Shown here piece by piece: positions 16,434 to 26,692 of a DNA stretch of 64,000 nt. The notes under the pieces are model-generated. The model did not search any database. It worked only from the letters and a program-made list of their open reading frames with translations, and was not told where the DNA came from. The translations under genes were made by a program, and so were the position numbers. Position 1 is the stretch's first letter; the number at the start of each line of letters is the position of its first letter. Source of the stretch: Lachancea kluyveri NRRL Y-12651 (Eukaryota > Ascomycota > Saccharomycetes > Saccharomycetales > Saccharomycetaceae); NCBI GenBank assembly GCA_000149225.2, contig CM000693.1, positions 558,001 to 622,000 on the forward strand, read 5' to 3'.

Positions 16434-17036
16434 ATGTCACTAAATAAACAGCAAAGAGAGAAGTTTTTAAACACAAATATTACTCACAAATATGACCTTT
16501 TGCATTTTCTTCCGACCATAGGTCAGCCTCAACTGGCAGGCCTTTATTTGAAGAGTTTTTACAATGGTGTCAAAAGAAACCGGTTACAACTTCCAAATTC
16601 TATGATCAGTGACGATAGTAAGTTCTGCAGTTATTGTGGCTCAGTATACATAGCTGGCTTCAATATGAAAATGAGACTTCGAGAAGAAACAACAGCCCAT
16701 AACCAAAGTACAAGCAAACTGTGCTACGAGTGCCTGCATTGTGGACACACCAAGGAATTTTTAATAGAACAGAAATCAGAAAAGAAGCCCGAACCTGCAA
16801 AGGCTGAGTTTGTTGCCGTTTGGCCTACTAGCGATACAACAAAAATGGAAGCTTCTGCAGCAGGTTTCGAAGTTGTCAGGGACAAAGATAAGGTAAAGAA
16901 GAAATCCAGCGCTAAAGACAGAGCCAAGAAAAGAAAAATGAATTCTCTAAGCAATATGTTGTCCATCAAAAAACAAAAAGAGGAAAATAAAAAGAGCAAG
17001 CTATCGTTAAGTCTGATGGATTTCATGCAAAAGTAA
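16434..17036 (+). CDS. SNM1: RNase MRP protein subunit Snm1
   Basis: 200 residues from the ATG at 16434 (S. cerevisiae Snm1, YDR478W: 198); the frame is open 26 codons further up, but MSLNKQQREKFL is the family start. Snm1 is specific to RNase MRP, which cleaves pre-rRNA at site A3 and some mRNAs. A zinc-ribbon-like pair is visible (FCSYCGS ... CYECLHCGH), followed by a Lys-rich tail (KDKVKKKSSAKDRAKKRK and later KKQKEENKKSK) suited to RNA binding. The neighbour PEX29 converges on it, as in S. cerevisiae (YDR478W/YDR479C). Confidence 0.93.
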   Translation: MSLNKQQREKFLNTNITHKYDLLHFLPTIGQPQLAGLYLKSFYNGVKRNRLQLPNSMISDDSKFCSYCGSVYIAGFNMKMRLREETTAHNQSTSKLCYECLHCGHTKEFLIEQKSEKKPEPAKAEFVAVWPTSDTTKMEASAAGFEVVRDKDKVKKKSSAKDRAKKRKMNSLSNMLSIKKQKEENKKSKLSLSLMDFMQK

Positions 17037-17352
17037 ATGCTAGATAGAAGATAATTGATGTGAGAATCTTATGTGAAAGTAATATTTTACATGTACTGAT
17101 GTGTCCGAGAGAATAAGTTTATCATCATACCTCTTCCTTCTTCCTGGCTGTGTCACATTTTCGTACGAGACATCTTAGTAACAAACTCTCTGAATTGTAA
17201 AGCTTTAAAATGGCTTTACCAGATACAAATTCTTTTGGTTTTTAACCTAGAAGATAAAGGCAGTACGAATTTCAGCTCCATTTCACTTTGATTTTGGTGT
17301 CCGTACTAATATCGCCATCAGATAAAGTATAAAGTTTACCTATTAAAGAATC
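17037..17352. other. Convergent intergenic gap, SNM1 and PEX29
   Basis: 316 AT-rich bases between two stop codons. Only 3'-end sequence is expected; nothing else is seen. Confidence 0.55.
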
Positions 17353-19131
17353 CTATGTAGTCAAGTTCAACAGGTCGGTTAGGCTTCTTATTGCCTTAGA
17401 GGAGCTTACGGCAGAATGGTTGGATTTTAGAGAATCTTGGGTACTAGAATTACTTAGTGCGCTGGAGATTGACAGACTGGACGTAGACGTCTCTAGGCGA
17501 GACTGCGTTGTTGACATGTTCTTATTGTCTTCATCAACCTCAGCGTTGCCGCAGTTGTCATCAACTTGGTCATTTTGAATACCTTCGTTTCCCGCATCTT
17601 CCAAGTTGGAATTTCCGCTCCCCTTTTCTTCACCACCAAGTTTGGTACCACTCATTGAGCTCCGAGTAACGCCTGTATAACCATTATATTTCTCCTGGTA
17701 CAGCCTGTTCGGTTTCGTTTGAGCAGCTCCATCGATATTACGCGATGGAATATCTTCATCGGCCTTCCTTACGCAAACCCTTATCCATCGCCTTCTTCTA
17801 TAATCGCCCCTACTTCCATCAAAGTTTAAATCATAAACCCACTTAGTTCCGACATCTATATCAACATACTGGACTAAACCCGCGTCTACCCACTTCTTTG
17901 GATTTAAATCTAAGGTCCATTTAAACTGTGGTACCCACTCCCATTCCAAAGGTGGCTTCACATCGTCTAAATTTTGCGTACCTTCTTCCTCTATTTTTTT
18001 CTCTGATATCCTTGCATCAGAAAATAATGTATAATCATCGGTTGAGTACGTTACTCGTTCCCAAGACTTTTCATGCTGGTTGAATTGTTGCAACTCAAAA
18101 ATGGCTGCTTGCCGTCTCTCCCTAGGTTCATAATATTCAAAATATTCGTTGACTTTATGCTCACATTTATTAGTCAGAGTTAACAACCTTATTCTAGTTT
18201 CCTCAGAGTATATCATAGATAGACAGCGCTCCCTATAATATGGATGCAATATTATAGCCAAAGCCCAACCACAAAGAATTAGAATAAATTTGACTGGAAT
18301 CCATTTAAAGACAACATCTGCAAACAATGCATTAAAGCACCCTAATAAGAGTAGGGCCAGAAACCATACTGTGGAGATATTTTCATTGGTGAAAAATGCA
18401 AATTTGGTTAAAATATTAGTAACAAAGTCAAAAAATATCACATATAGAACCATATGATTTTGGAGATCGGTTAAATTTAGTACAAACTCTTTACTAAATT
18501 CCGGAACTGGTTTAGGGACTTCAGGCTTGACCAATGGAGGGCCTTGGGCGGGCACAGGATTAACCTCTAAAGTAGAAACAGGCTCCGGCTTGTGAATTTT
18601 CAAATAGTTTGGAACCATTATGCCAAAAAGTAAATAGAATATGGGAACAGCCATAAAAGTAGGGACAGGTTTCAAAACCATGTAAGTGTATAATGACATT
18701 ATCGACAATGTATATGAGGGATTCTGCCAATTGAAAACTTTAATAAGCTCATCAACCAACATGAAAGGTATGCTTAGTCTAGAGTTCATCTGTACAAAAT
18801 TTCGGCTCATGATGGGAACTGACAACCCGGGCCTGCTTTTTGCTGCTTCCACTCTATGCTCGATAGTATCCTGCGCCAGATCAGAAGATGGCGGTAGAGC
18901 CATGTAAATAATTTTCTCGACTAACTTGTCTGTTAGCAGTTGCTGAGTAAGACTCGAAGTACCCGTGGAAGCAGAAGCCGGTTCGCTTTTGCCATTGTGT
19001 GTCTCATCAGTCGAACGTTGTCTACTTCTATCTTTACCATTCCAAAGCGAGTCTACAACGCCGCTAAAGCTACTATTATTACCACCTTTGCCATTACCAT
19101 CATCCCAAAAAAAACTTGTTACTGAATCCAT
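17353..19131 (-). CDS. PEX29: Peroxisomal/ER membrane peroxin Pex29
   Basis: 592 residues (S. cerevisiae Pex29, YDR479C: 554), from the ATG at 19131 (MDSVTSFFWDD). Pex29, with Pex28 and the Pex30 group, controls peroxisome number and size from specialised ER regions. Four hydrophobic segments are visible in the first half (around SLYTYMVLKPVPTFMAVPIFYLLFG, LYVIFFDFVTNIL, TVWFLALLLLGCFNALFA and FILILCGWALAIIL), which resemble a reticulon-like region. A dysferlin (DysF) domain follows (WEWVPQFKWTLD ... WVYDLNFD ... RRRRWIRVCVRK). The C-terminus is Ser/Thr/Asn-rich. It shares a 181-base divergent promoter with BUB3, a pairing that in S. cerevisiae is split between chromosomes IV and XV. Confidence 0.95.
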   Translation of the reverse strand: MDSVTSFFWDDGNGKGGNNSSFSGVVDSLWNGKDRSRQRSTDETHNGKSEPASASTGTSSLTQQLLTDKLVEKIIYMALPPSSDLAQDTIEHRVEAAKSRPGLSVPIMSRNFVQMNSRLSIPFMLVDELIKVFNWQNPSYTLSIMSLYTYMVLKPVPTFMAVPIFYLLFGIMVPNYLKIHKPEPVSTLEVNPVPAQGPPLVKPEVPKPVPEFSKEFVLNLTDLQNHMVLYVIFFDFVTNILTKFAFFTNENISTVWFLALLLLGCFNALFADVVFKWIPVKFILILCGWALAIILHPYYRERCLSMIYSEETRIRLLTLTNKCEHKVNEYFEYYEPRERRQAAIFELQQFNQHEKSWERVTYSTDDYTLFSDARISEKKIEEEGTQNLDDVKPPLEWEWVPQFKWTLDLNPKKWVDAGLVQYVDIDVGTKWVYDLNFDGSRGDYRRRRWIRVCVRKADEDIPSRNIDGAAQTKPNRLYQEKYNGYTGVTRSSMSGTKLGGEEKGSGNSNLEDAGNEGIQNDQVDDNCGNAEVDEDNKNMSTTQSRLETSTSSLSISSALSNSSTQDSLKSNHSAVSSSKAIRSLTDLLNLTT

Positions 19132-19312
19132 GTGAATGAAATACTTCTTTTCGTGTTTTTATGTATATATGTTGTCGTAGTGAAGGAAAGGGTGTGTTCC
19201 AAACATGTTGAGTCTGTCCGTGGCCGTTTTTGTGTGGTTTTTTCAACATCTAAACAATCGATCAATTAGCAAAAGAGGCCGAACCATACAGGCGAGAGCA
19301 CGGCGAGCTACG

Positions 19313-20242
19313 ATGCCGTTTCATAAACTACAAGATGTGACAAAAGACTATATTTCTGATTTGGTGTTACTAGAGAGCTACAGCCATATCGTATGTACTT
19401 CTTGGGATGGTTCTATTTCAATGTATGATTACGATTCCATGAATCGATTGACGTCGCTGCGACATAAATTTCCTTTACTTTCCACAGGAGTAGTGCACAA
19501 TGGCAAAATATACGTGGGTAGTGTGCAGGGTGAAATGCTAGAGGTAGACCTGGAGTCTGAAAAGTTTGGAACTGTGTCAGAAAGTGCAGAACTAGGTATT
19601 TCTAGTATTTGTATTCAGGACGCGAGTGTCATAGCTGGCTCGTGGGACGGCTCTCTACGAATAGTGGACAGTAGGAACAACGACACACAGTTTGAGACTG
19701 CTTTGGGCCATAAAGTGCTGAGTATGGACTGCCACGAGAATAAATTGTGTATCTCACTCACTGCAGGTGAAGTAAAGATATTTGACCTTCGAAAACTTGG
19801 AGCGCCAGTCAGCAGGAAAGCAGGCTTGAAATTTCAGGCTAGGGATATCAAGATCATGCCAAGCTATGAGGGATATGTTCAAAGTTCGTTAGATGGTCGC
19901 GTGGCTGTGGAATATTTCGACCAAGAGGAGAAGAAATTTGCTTTTCGATGTCACAGAATGAGCCTTCAGGATGCTCAATTCGTGTTCCCAGTAAACACGA
20001 TATGCTTCAAGCCTCACTCTTCAACGTTATTCACTGGAGGTTCTGATGGTAGGATATACGCGTGGAATCTGTCAACTAGAAAGAAATCCGACGAACTCCC
20101 AAAGCTGGACTCCAGTGTGGTGAAAGTGGCTTGCAACGATAGAGTCGTAGTTGCCGCCACAAGTGATGATTCCTTCAAGACATCTGCCACTGTAGAAGAT
20201 TTGCCATTACAACCTAGCGATATCTATATTAAACGATTATGA
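19313..20242 (+). CDS. BUB3: Spindle-checkpoint WD40 protein Bub3
   Basis: 309 residues, a little shorter than S. cerevisiae Bub3 (YOR026W, 341). The frame is open from 19205, but the Met at 19313 aligns with the family N-terminus, leading into TKDYISDLVLL, and the preceding Arg-rich 36 codons are likely untranslated. Bub3 is a seven-bladed WD40 propeller that binds phosphorylated MELT motifs of Spc105/Knl1 and recruits Bub1 and Mad3. Blade segments are visible: CTSWDGSISMYDY, IAGSWDGSLRIVD, VQSSLDGRVAVEYF, FAFRCHR and FTGGSDGRIYAWNL. It converges on RKM4, 55 bases apart. Confidence 0.93.
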   Translation: MPFHKLQDVTKDYISDLVLLESYSHIVCTSWDGSISMYDYDSMNRLTSLRHKFPLLSTGVVHNGKIYVGSVQGEMLEVDLESEKFGTVSESAELGISSICIQDASVIAGSWDGSLRIVDSRNNDTQFETALGHKVLSMDCHENKLCISLTAGEVKIFDLRKLGAPVSRKAGLKFQARDIKIMPSYEGYVQSSLDGRVAVEYFDQEEKKFAFRCHRMSLQDAQFVFPVNTICFKPHSSTLFTGGSDGRIYAWNLSTRKKSDELPKLDSSVVKVACNDRVVVAATSDDSFKTSATVEDLPLQPSDIYIKRL

Positions 20243-20297
20243 TTAAACTATTTACTCCTCCCTTTTTTTTTTTTTTCTATCTATTACCTCTTATCCT

Positions 20298-21794
20298 TCA
20301 CCCTCTTATTCTTTTAACGTTACTCCTTTCTGGCACTTCGATTTTTCGCTTGAGGATATTTCTTGCTAATTTTTCATCATCGATAACCTGGAATTGGTTC
20401 TCTATTGATTGGAAGCAGTTTTGTATAGATCTAACCTCACATTGCAAGACGCATTCTGCCATCCTCTGCCTTAGAGAATCCTCATGGGGGGTTGTATGGT
20501 CAGGTGTGACTTCCCTGAAGGCGTGACTTGGGTAGTCTTTCAACCTGCTGTCCACAATTTGCTCCCATAGTCTTACAGTGTTTTTGGTGACACGACCACT
20601 CCCAATTAATTGCAAAACTTTCTTAATAATTCTGTGCAAAACTCTCAACAAACTGCCTTCATCGTAAGTCTCAATCTCAGGCAGATGTAAAAGGACACAC
20701 AGTACCTGTATTAGTGTTACGCACTCGGTGACAATAACACCGTCTGCATAGCAGTCGTATGCATCCAGAATTATGGTCTCACCCTCAAACAGTTCGTCAA
20801 TAGAGTCGCTTGATTTAATGTAGTTGAGAACATGCTCAATGAACGATACAGATACATTCAGATTGCACGCTATCGTATTCACAACAGTCGAAAGTGGAAT
20901 TTCTCCGAAATCAAACTTTGAACCAGACCACTCGACGTAACCATAGCGCCTTAATATCTCTGCATTAGGGTGGTCACCGTAGATGTTGTAGATCTGGTCA
21001 CCCCTGTGAATGTTCTTTATCGCAATCATCTTTAAAGAAGTTGAGGAGTAGACCAAATTCGCGTTACACCCGTGAGTGTCTGAGTTCAACATATCCGCCA
21101 GAGGTACCATAGATTTGAAATACCCGTCTTTTAAAACGCTCGAATCATCTTCACCATCATCATCGGTATAGTAATCATCCTCTTCATCACTTTGTTCTTC
21201 ATTTCCACCAAAGTCTGAACGTTCTACATCAAATGAGTAAGACATGATAACCGACGCAACATGAACAAATTCCTCCCAAGTCACATCGATCAAGCCCGGA
21301 ATTGCAAACTCTTGTATGTGATAAAGGACTCTGTTGTACATCTCAACTGCACTATCCTTTCCAACCCTGTTCAAAACCAAAGATGGGTTCAAAGTATCCA
21401 AATCATTTTGCGACCAGTAAATTAAGTTGTTCATATCCTTAGCGCTTGGCAAAACTTCAAAATAAGACCACCAAAGACTCTGTTCTCTTAGCACTTTAAA
21501 TTCATATAATATTACCAAGATAAGGCCCTCCCAGTGGCCCACTGAGGTGACAAGCTTTTGCTGTATTTCAGGAGACCTTTTTCCTAGCTCACTTGTGGTC
21601 ACATTTAATATATAAGCCCTAGGAATTTCGAACAACGTTTCATTCTTGGCTATATTGTCAACAGCTACAAGTGCGCGCCCTTGGTTAACATCTCTCAGAT
21701 CTTCAAAAGCAACCTTTGTCGATATCTGCACATTCGCGGAACTTACCAGCCAGTCCAGAAAATTTGAAGTTCTTGAGTCAAACTGTTGCTCCAT
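20298..21794 (-). CDS. RKM4: SET-domain ribosomal lysine methyltransferase Rkm4
   Basis: 498 residues from the ATG at 21794 (S. cerevisiae Rkm4, YDR257C: 494); the frame is open 26 codons further up without a family-like start. Rkm4 monomethylates Lys55 of ribosomal proteins Rpl42a/b. The split SET domain is visible: GRALVAVDNIAKNETLFEIPRAYIL, then after an insert SMVPLADMLNSDTHGCNANL (the conserved Asn-Ser-Asp block) and RGDQIYNIYGDHPNAEILRRYGYVE, which carries the catalytic tyrosine segment. A Rubisco-LSMT-type helical C-terminal domain follows. An acidic Glu/Asp insert (about residues 195-220) interrupts the SET domain. It shares a short divergent promoter with STI1. Confidence 0.94.
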   Translation of the reverse strand: MEQQFDSRTSNFLDWLVSSANVQISTKVAFEDLRDVNQGRALVAVDNIAKNETLFEIPRAYILNVTTSELGKRSPEIQQKLVTSVGHWEGLILVILYEFKVLREQSLWWSYFEVLPSAKDMNNLIYWSQNDLDTLNPSLVLNRVGKDSAVEMYNRVLYHIQEFAIPGLIDVTWEEFVHVASVIMSYSFDVERSDFGGNEEQSDEEDDYYTDDDGEDDSSVLKDGYFKSMVPLADMLNSDTHGCNANLVYSSTSLKMIAIKNIHRGDQIYNIYGDHPNAEILRRYGYVEWSGSKFDFGEIPLSTVVNTIACNLNVSVSFIEHVLNYIKSSDSIDELFEGETIILDAYDCYADGVIVTECVTLIQVLCVLLHLPEIETYDEGSLLRVLHRIIKKVLQLIGSGRVTKNTVRLWEQIVDSRLKDYPSHAFREVTPDHTTPHEDSLRQRMAECVLQCEVRSIQNCFQSIENQFQVIDDEKLARNILKRKIEVPERSNVKRIRG

Positions 21795-21834
21795 CTTCTT
21801 TCTACAGCTTCCACAGATACAGTCAACCTCGAGT

Positions 21835-21854
21835 GATGAGATGAGATGAGATGA
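21835..21854. promoter_or_regulatory. Tandem GATGA repeat, PAC-like, near RKM4
   Basis: Four perfect tandem copies of GATGA, giving repeated GATGAG cores like the PAC element (GCGATGAG) of ribosome-biogenesis genes. It begins about 41 bases upstream of the RKM4 ATG. A regulatory role is inference; the repeat itself is seen. Confidence 0.35.
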
Positions 21855-21892
21855 ATAGGAAAAAAACTGCATTACCGTTTGAGGTGACCTCA

Positions 21893-21905
21893 GAATGTTC
21901 CAGAA
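21893..21905 (+). promoter_or_regulatory. Perfect heat-shock element upstream of STI1
   Basis: GAA-tg-TTC-ca-GAA: three perfect alternating NGAAN units, the minimal site for an Hsf1 trimer, about 91-103 bases upstream of the STI1 start and followed 18 bases later by a TATA box. Confidence 0.7.
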
Positions 21906-21922
21906 ACAAACCCTTCGTCGTG

Positions 21923-21930
21923 TATAAAAA
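21923..21930 (+). promoter_or_regulatory. TATA box of STI1
   Basis: TATAAAAA, 66 bases upstream of the chosen STI1 ATG and just downstream of the heat-shock element. Confidence 0.6.
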
Positions 21931-21995
21931 GGCCAACAGATGTGGCACTTGACCCCTACATGGAGACTGTTGAATCAACGAATACCACAATAATT

Positions 21996-23753
21996 ATGTC
22001 CGCTGACGAGTACAAACAACAAGGTAACGCCGCTTTTGCTGCAAAGGATTTCGAAAAAGCTATCGAGCTGTTTACTAAAGCTATCGAAGTGTCCGAAAAG
22101 CCAAATCATGTATTATACTCTAATAGATCCGCTTGTTACACATCTACAAAGCAGTTTAACAAGGCTTTGGAAGATGCCAAGCAATGTGTCAACATCAACC
22201 CTGCCTGGTCCAAGGGGTACAACAGAGTTGGCGCTGCCCACTTTGGTTTGGGTGATCTGGACGAAGCTGAACAGGGTTATAAAAAAGCGTTAGAGTTAGA
22301 TTCGGCCAATAAAGCTGCCCAAGATGGTTTAGAACAGGTTCACAAGACTCAACAATCTAGACAACAGCAACCTGACCTAGGACTGGGCCAAATCTTTAAC
22401 GATCCAAATTTGATTGAAAAATTGAAGAACAACCCAAAGACAGCTGAGCTGATGAAGGACCCCCAATTGGTTGCCAAAATACTACAATTCAAGTCAAACC
22501 CTCAAATGGGCATGGAGGTTTTGCAAGATCCAAGACTGATGACTATCATGGCTGCGTTAATGGGCATCGACTTGAGTATGGACCCAAATGAATCCAACTC
22601 TATTCCAAAGGATGGGCCAGTCCAACCGCAAAATACGGAGAGCAAAGCCGAAGAGGAAAAGCCTAATGTTTCCTCTACTCAAATTCCAAAGGCGGCTCCT
22701 TCTGAGTCTAAGCCAGAGCCAATGGAAGTCGACGAACCCGAACAAGAGGAGGAAAGCTCTAAGGCCAAGGCAGACGCTGAAAAGGCCGAAGGTAACAAGT
22801 TTTACAAGGCTCGCAAGTTTGATGAAGCCATTGAACATTACAGCAAGGCCTGGGAGTTGCATAAGGACATCACCTACTTAAACAACCGTGCTGCTGCCGA
22901 GTACGAAAAAGGTGAATATGAGACTGCAATCAAGACTTTGACTGAAGCTGTAGAGCAAGGTAGAGAACTGAGAGCTGATTACAAAGTAATTTCAAAATCC
23001 TTTGCCCGTATCGGTAACTCTTACCACAAGCTTAACGAATTGAAAAAGGCTATCGAATTTTACCAAAAATCTTTAACCGAACACCGTACCCCAGAGATTT
23101 TGACCAAGTTGAGAAACTGCGAAAAGGAGTTAAAGAAGCAAGAGACTGAGGCATATATTGATCCAGAAAAGGCAGAAGAAGCTCGTTTGCAAGGTAAAGA
23201 GTATTTCACAAAGGGCGATTGGCCAAATGCTGTCAAGTCCTATACTGAAATGATTAAGAGAGCCCCAGAAGACGCTAGAGGTTATTCTAATAGAGCTGCG
23301 GCCCTATCCAAGTTGATGTCTTTCCCAGAAGCCATTAAGGATTGTAACGTGGCTATCTCTAAAGACCCCAACTTTATAAGAGCTTACATTAGAAAGGCTA
23401 CCGCCCAAATCGCTGTGCGGGAATTCGTCTCTGTTATTGAAACTTTAGACGAAGCCCGTACCAAAGATAGCCAAATCAACAACGGTGCCAACGCTAGAGA
23501 AATCGACCAATTATACATCAAAGCCTCTCAACAAAGATTCCAACCAGAAGATGTCAACGAATCTCCAGAGCAAGCTTATGCCAGAGCTATGAAGGACCCA
23601 GAGGTTGCTAACATCATGCAGGACCCAGTTATGCAGAGTATTTTACAACAAGCTCAGCAAAACCCTGCTGCTTTGCAAGAACATATGAAGAATCCTGAAG
23701 TGTTCAAGAAGATTCAGACTTTGATCGCCGCCGGTATTATTCGTACCAGATAA
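21996..23753 (+). CDS. STI1: Hsp90/Hsp70 cochaperone Sti1 (Hop)
   Basis: 585 residues (S. cerevisiae Sti1, YOR027W: 589). Sti1 bridges Hsp70 and Hsp90 and passes clients between them. Nine TPR motifs form TPR1 (from SADEYKQQGNAAFAAKDFEKAIELF), TPR2A (from AEGNKFYKARKFDEAIEHYSKAWEL) and TPR2B (from ARLQGKEYFTKGDWPNAVKSY). Two DP domains are visible: DP1 (FNDPNLIEKLKNNPKTAELMKDP) and DP2 at the C-terminus (MQDPVMQSILQQAQQNPAALQEHMKNP). The ATG at 21996 matches the family start MSADEYK; an in-frame ATG at 21960 would add 12 residues but lies only 30 bases past the TATA box. A heat-shock element is upstream. Confidence 0.98.
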   Translation: MSADEYKQQGNAAFAAKDFEKAIELFTKAIEVSEKPNHVLYSNRSACYTSTKQFNKALEDAKQCVNINPAWSKGYNRVGAAHFGLGDLDEAEQGYKKALELDSANKAAQDGLEQVHKTQQSRQQQPDLGLGQIFNDPNLIEKLKNNPKTAELMKDPQLVAKILQFKSNPQMGMEVLQDPRLMTIMAALMGIDLSMDPNESNSIPKDGPVQPQNTESKAEEEKPNVSSTQIPKAAPSESKPEPMEVDEPEQEEESSKAKADAEKAEGNKFYKARKFDEAIEHYSKAWELHKDITYLNNRAAAEYEKGEYETAIKTLTEAVEQGRELRADYKVISKSFARIGNSYHKLNELKKAIEFYQKSLTEHRTPEILTKLRNCEKELKKQETEAYIDPEKAEEARLQGKEYFTKGDWPNAVKSYTEMIKRAPEDARGYSNRAAALSKLMSFPEAIKDCNVAISKDPNFIRAYIRKATAQIAVREFVSVIETLDEARTKDSQINNGANAREIDQLYIKASQQRFQPEDVNESPEQAYARAMKDPEVANIMQDPVMQSILQQAQQNPAALQEHMKNPEVFKKIQTLIAAGIIRTR

Positions 23754-24135
23754 GCTCATCACTAGCTATGTGATAGATTTAAGTATATTTTTTTGAAACG
23801 TCAAGTTATGTATGTACAATAATATAGGGTATTTTTAAAAGTACTTTTTGAAAGAAGGGTTCCTCCTTTTTAAATCTATTTAGAGCTTACAGATGTCCTG
23901 CTGGTGGCCACCTTGTAGCGCCAGCTGATAGTTTAGAGTTGGCATAAAGTGGAGTTTTAATGTTTTTAGATGTTTGTATACATACAAAAAGAAACATCCA
24001 CAAGATGAGTTTCATGAAAATACATAGCGAAATCGACGATGAAACGTACATATGTTTTTAATTGTTTGTTTGTCTGTCTGTCTGTCCATGTGTGTATTTT
24101 TTTTTTTTTTTTTTTTTTTCCCTTGTAAAACCAGC
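23754..24135. other. Convergent intergenic gap, STI1 and HSP78
   Basis: 382 bases between two stop codons. It holds a (TGTC) tetranucleotide repeat at about 24069-24085 and a 23-nt T run (24097-24119) next to the HSP78 stop. No gene is seen. Confidence 0.6.
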
Positions 24136-26511
24136 TTACTTTTCTTCTTCTTCATTACCCTCGCCTTCTTCATGATTTGGCTTAACAATTAGTTTTCCAT
24201 CTTCAACAACAACTTTTACAGTTTCTTCTTGTTTCAATTGACCCTTTAACAAATACATTGCCATTGGATTCAAAATTTTCTTATGAATCAACCTGTTTAG
24301 TGGTCTAGCACCGTAAAGTTGATCGTAGCCGTTGTTTGTCAACCATTCCTTGGCTTCGTCACTTAATTGCAATGCCATTCTCTTGTCACTTAACCTTTCT
24401 TGAATTTCCTTGATTCTGATGTCGACGATGGTACGTAAGACTGTCTTGGACAGCCTGTTAAACACCAAAACATCATCGATACGATTGATAAATTCTGGTG
24501 GGTAAGAACTTTTCATAGCATCGATAACTTTGGATCTAGTGGAATTGCTAACTTTACCATCATCTCCCAACTCTTTATCGGACAACAAGATGTCTTGACC
24601 AATGTTCGAAGTCATAACGATAATCGTATTACGGAAATCGACTTGGTGACCCTGGGAATCGGTTAGTTTACCCTCGTCTAATACCTGCAACAAGATTTTG
24701 CAAACATCGGGATGGGCCTTTTCGAATTCATCGAATAAAACAACGGCATATGGCTTCCTTCTAACTGCTTCGGTCAATTGGCCACCAGATTCACTCAACA
24801 CATAACCTGGAGGAGCACCGATTAGACGCGAAACCGTATGCTTTTCTTGAAATTCCGACATGTCAAAACGGATAACGTTTGATTCATCGTCAAACAAAAA
24901 TTCGGCGAGGGCCTTTGTCAACTCGGTCTTACCGGTACCTGTTGGACCCAAAAACATAAAGCTTGCAATAGGTCTCTTTTCGCTTGTCAGGCCTGCTCTC
25001 TGCAATCTGACTGCGTCCGAGATGGCATCGATGGCTTCGTCTTGGCCAACAACCCTTTCTCTCAAAGAGTTTTCCATGTACAACAACCGATCCTTATCAC
25101 CCTTTAAGACGGTTTCCATTGGAATACCGGTCATCTTTGCGATCACCTGAGATATATCATCCGACGTTACAGCATCGTGCAACAGGTTATTCTTCGTATC
25201 CTTTTGTTCGGACATGCTAACTTTTCTTTCCAGTTCCGGAATCTTGGAGTATCTCAGCTCAGAGGCCTTTGCGTAGTCACCTTCTCTTTGGCAGATCTGC
25301 AGTTCGGTCCGGGCCTGTTCCAGATCGACCTTTGCGGTCTTGATGGATTCAATTTCCGATTTTTCCTTTTCCCAAATCTCGGTAAGCCTGCTCAACTCAT
25401 CATTTTTCAACTTCAACTCTTGCTCCAAAGCATCTCTTCTTTCTGTGGACACAGGGTCGGTTTCCTTTTTCAAGGACTCCAATTCGATCTGAATCCTCAT
25501 GATCGCACGGTCCAAAGCTTGGATGGAGTCTGGTTTTGATTCGTGTTGCAAACGCAAAACGGCACAGGCTTCATCGACCAGATCTATTGCCTTGTCCGGT
25601 AGGAACCTGTCGTTGATGTAACGGTTCGACAGCACCGCTGCGGACACCAAGGCCGTATCCGTGATTCTGACACCGTGGTGCACCTCGTATTTTTCTTTCA
25701 AACCCCTCAGTATGGATATGGTATCCGGAACGCTAGGCTCGTTAAGAATAATCGGTTGGAACCTTCTCGTCAAAGCAGGATCCTTTTCGATGATTTTGAA
25801 TTCGTCCAAAGTCGTAGCAGATATACAACGTAGGCCTCTGGCCAACTTTGGTTTTAAAATGTTGGAAGCATCCATACTACCGTCAGTCTTACCCAACCCC
25901 AGTAGCATATGGACTTCGTCGATAAAGACAATGACTTGTCCGTTTGACTTGTCGATATCTTCCAAGACACCCTTTAACCGCTCTTCAAATTCACCTCTGT
26001 ATTTGGCACCGGCTACCAAAGCGCCCAAGTCCAAAGTGACCAGTTCTTTGTTCTTCAAAGAGTCCGGCACTTGGCCACTAACGATCCGTTGTGCCAGTCC
26101 ATCTATTAAAGCAGTCTTACCGACACCGGCACGGCCAATCAAAACGGGATTGTTCTTTGTTCTTCTCGACAGGATTTGAATTGCACGAGCGATTTCTTGA
26201 TCCCTACCAATGACAGGATCCAATTTCCCCTCCTTGGCCAACTTGGTCAAATTAGTACCAAACTGTTCCAACGGCGACTGGCTGGGTTGAGAATCATTGT
26301 TCAAGTTCAAGTTGTAGTTTTTGGAATAGGATCTGATATTCGAAGAGAAAATAGACGATGGCAGACGGTTGAACAACGAAGTTGACGAAGGATAGGCGGT
26401 GGAAGCCAAAGTGGACATCGGTGAGCGGATAACCGCCGAGGAAGCCGGACTGAACTTGGAGGCGAGTTTAAGATGTTTTTGTATAGGAGTACGTTTGACA
26501 GCTCTCAGCAT
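24136..26511 (-). CDS. HSP78: Mitochondrial ClpB-type disaggregase Hsp78
   Basis: 791 residues (S. cerevisiae Hsp78, YDR258C: 811), from the ATG at 26511. It is the matrix Hsp100 ATPase that works with Ssc1 to dissolve aggregates and protect against heat. The N-terminus is basic and Ser/Ala-rich, a typical presequence, and leads directly into AAA domain 1, since Hsp78 lacks the Clp N-domain: Walker A GRAGVGKT (126-133), Walker [11 protein letters not shown] coiled middle domain follows (from [20 protein letters not shown]), then AAA domain 2 ([30 protein letters not shown]) with the sensor-type GARPLNRLI near the end. The C-terminus is acidic ([10 protein letters not shown]). A four-unit heat-shock element and AGGGG stress elements lie upstream. 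Confidence 0.98.
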   Translation of the reverse strand: MLRAVKRTPIQKHLKLASKFSPASSAVIRSPMSTLASTAYPSSTSLFNRLPSSIFSSNIRSYSKNYNLNLNNDSQPSQSPLEQFGTNLTKLAKEGKLDPVIGRDQEIARAIQILSRRTKNNPVLIGRAGVGKTALIDGLAQRIVSGQVPDSLKNKELVTLDLGALVAGAKYRGEFEERLKGVLEDIDKSNGQVIVFIDEVHMLLGLGKTDGSMDASNILKPKLARGLRCISATTLDEFKIIEKDPALTRRFQPIILNEPSVPDTISILRGLKEKYEVHHGVRITDTALVSAAVLSNRYINDRFLPDKAIDLVDEACAVLRLQHESKPDSIQALDRAIMRIQIELESLKKETDPVSTERRDALEQELKLKNDELSRLTEIWEKEKSEIESIKTAKVDLEQARTELQICQREGDYAKASELRYSKIPELERKVSMSEQKDTKNNLLHDAVTSDDISQVIAKMTGIPMETVLKGDKDRLLYMENSLRERVVGQDEAIDAISDAVRLQRAGLTSEKRPIASFMFLGPTGTGKTELTKALAEFLFDDESNVIRFDMSEFQEKHTVSRLIGAPPGYVLSESGGQLTEAVRRKPYAVVLFDEFEKAHPDVCKILLQVLDEGKLTDSQGHQVDFRNTIIVMTSNIGQDILLSDKELGDDGKVSNSTRSKVIDAMKSSYPPEFINRIDDVLVFNRLSKTVLRTIVDIRIKEIQERLSDKRMALQLSDEAKEWLTNNGYDQLYGARPLNRLIHKKILNPMAMYLLKGQLKQEETVKVVVEDGKLIVKPNHEEGEGNEEEEK

Positions 26512-26692
26512 AGTTTATGAGCTAATTTGTGAATGAAGGATAGAATGAGGAAGGAAATCCAGGGGGGAGGGCGGGATCAGAGGTTAAGTGTGTAGTTTGT
26601 TGTTCCTTTTATAAAGGGACATGAGCGGAAGGGAGAGTCGGTTGGCGGCTCTAATGGGATATTTTTTTTCCCTTCCTTCCTTCCTGTTTGGA

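Noticed and set aside
25661-26179. 172-codon plus-strand frame over HSP78
   Set aside because: It is the antisense shadow of a highly conserved AAA domain; codon bias of HSP78 explains it.
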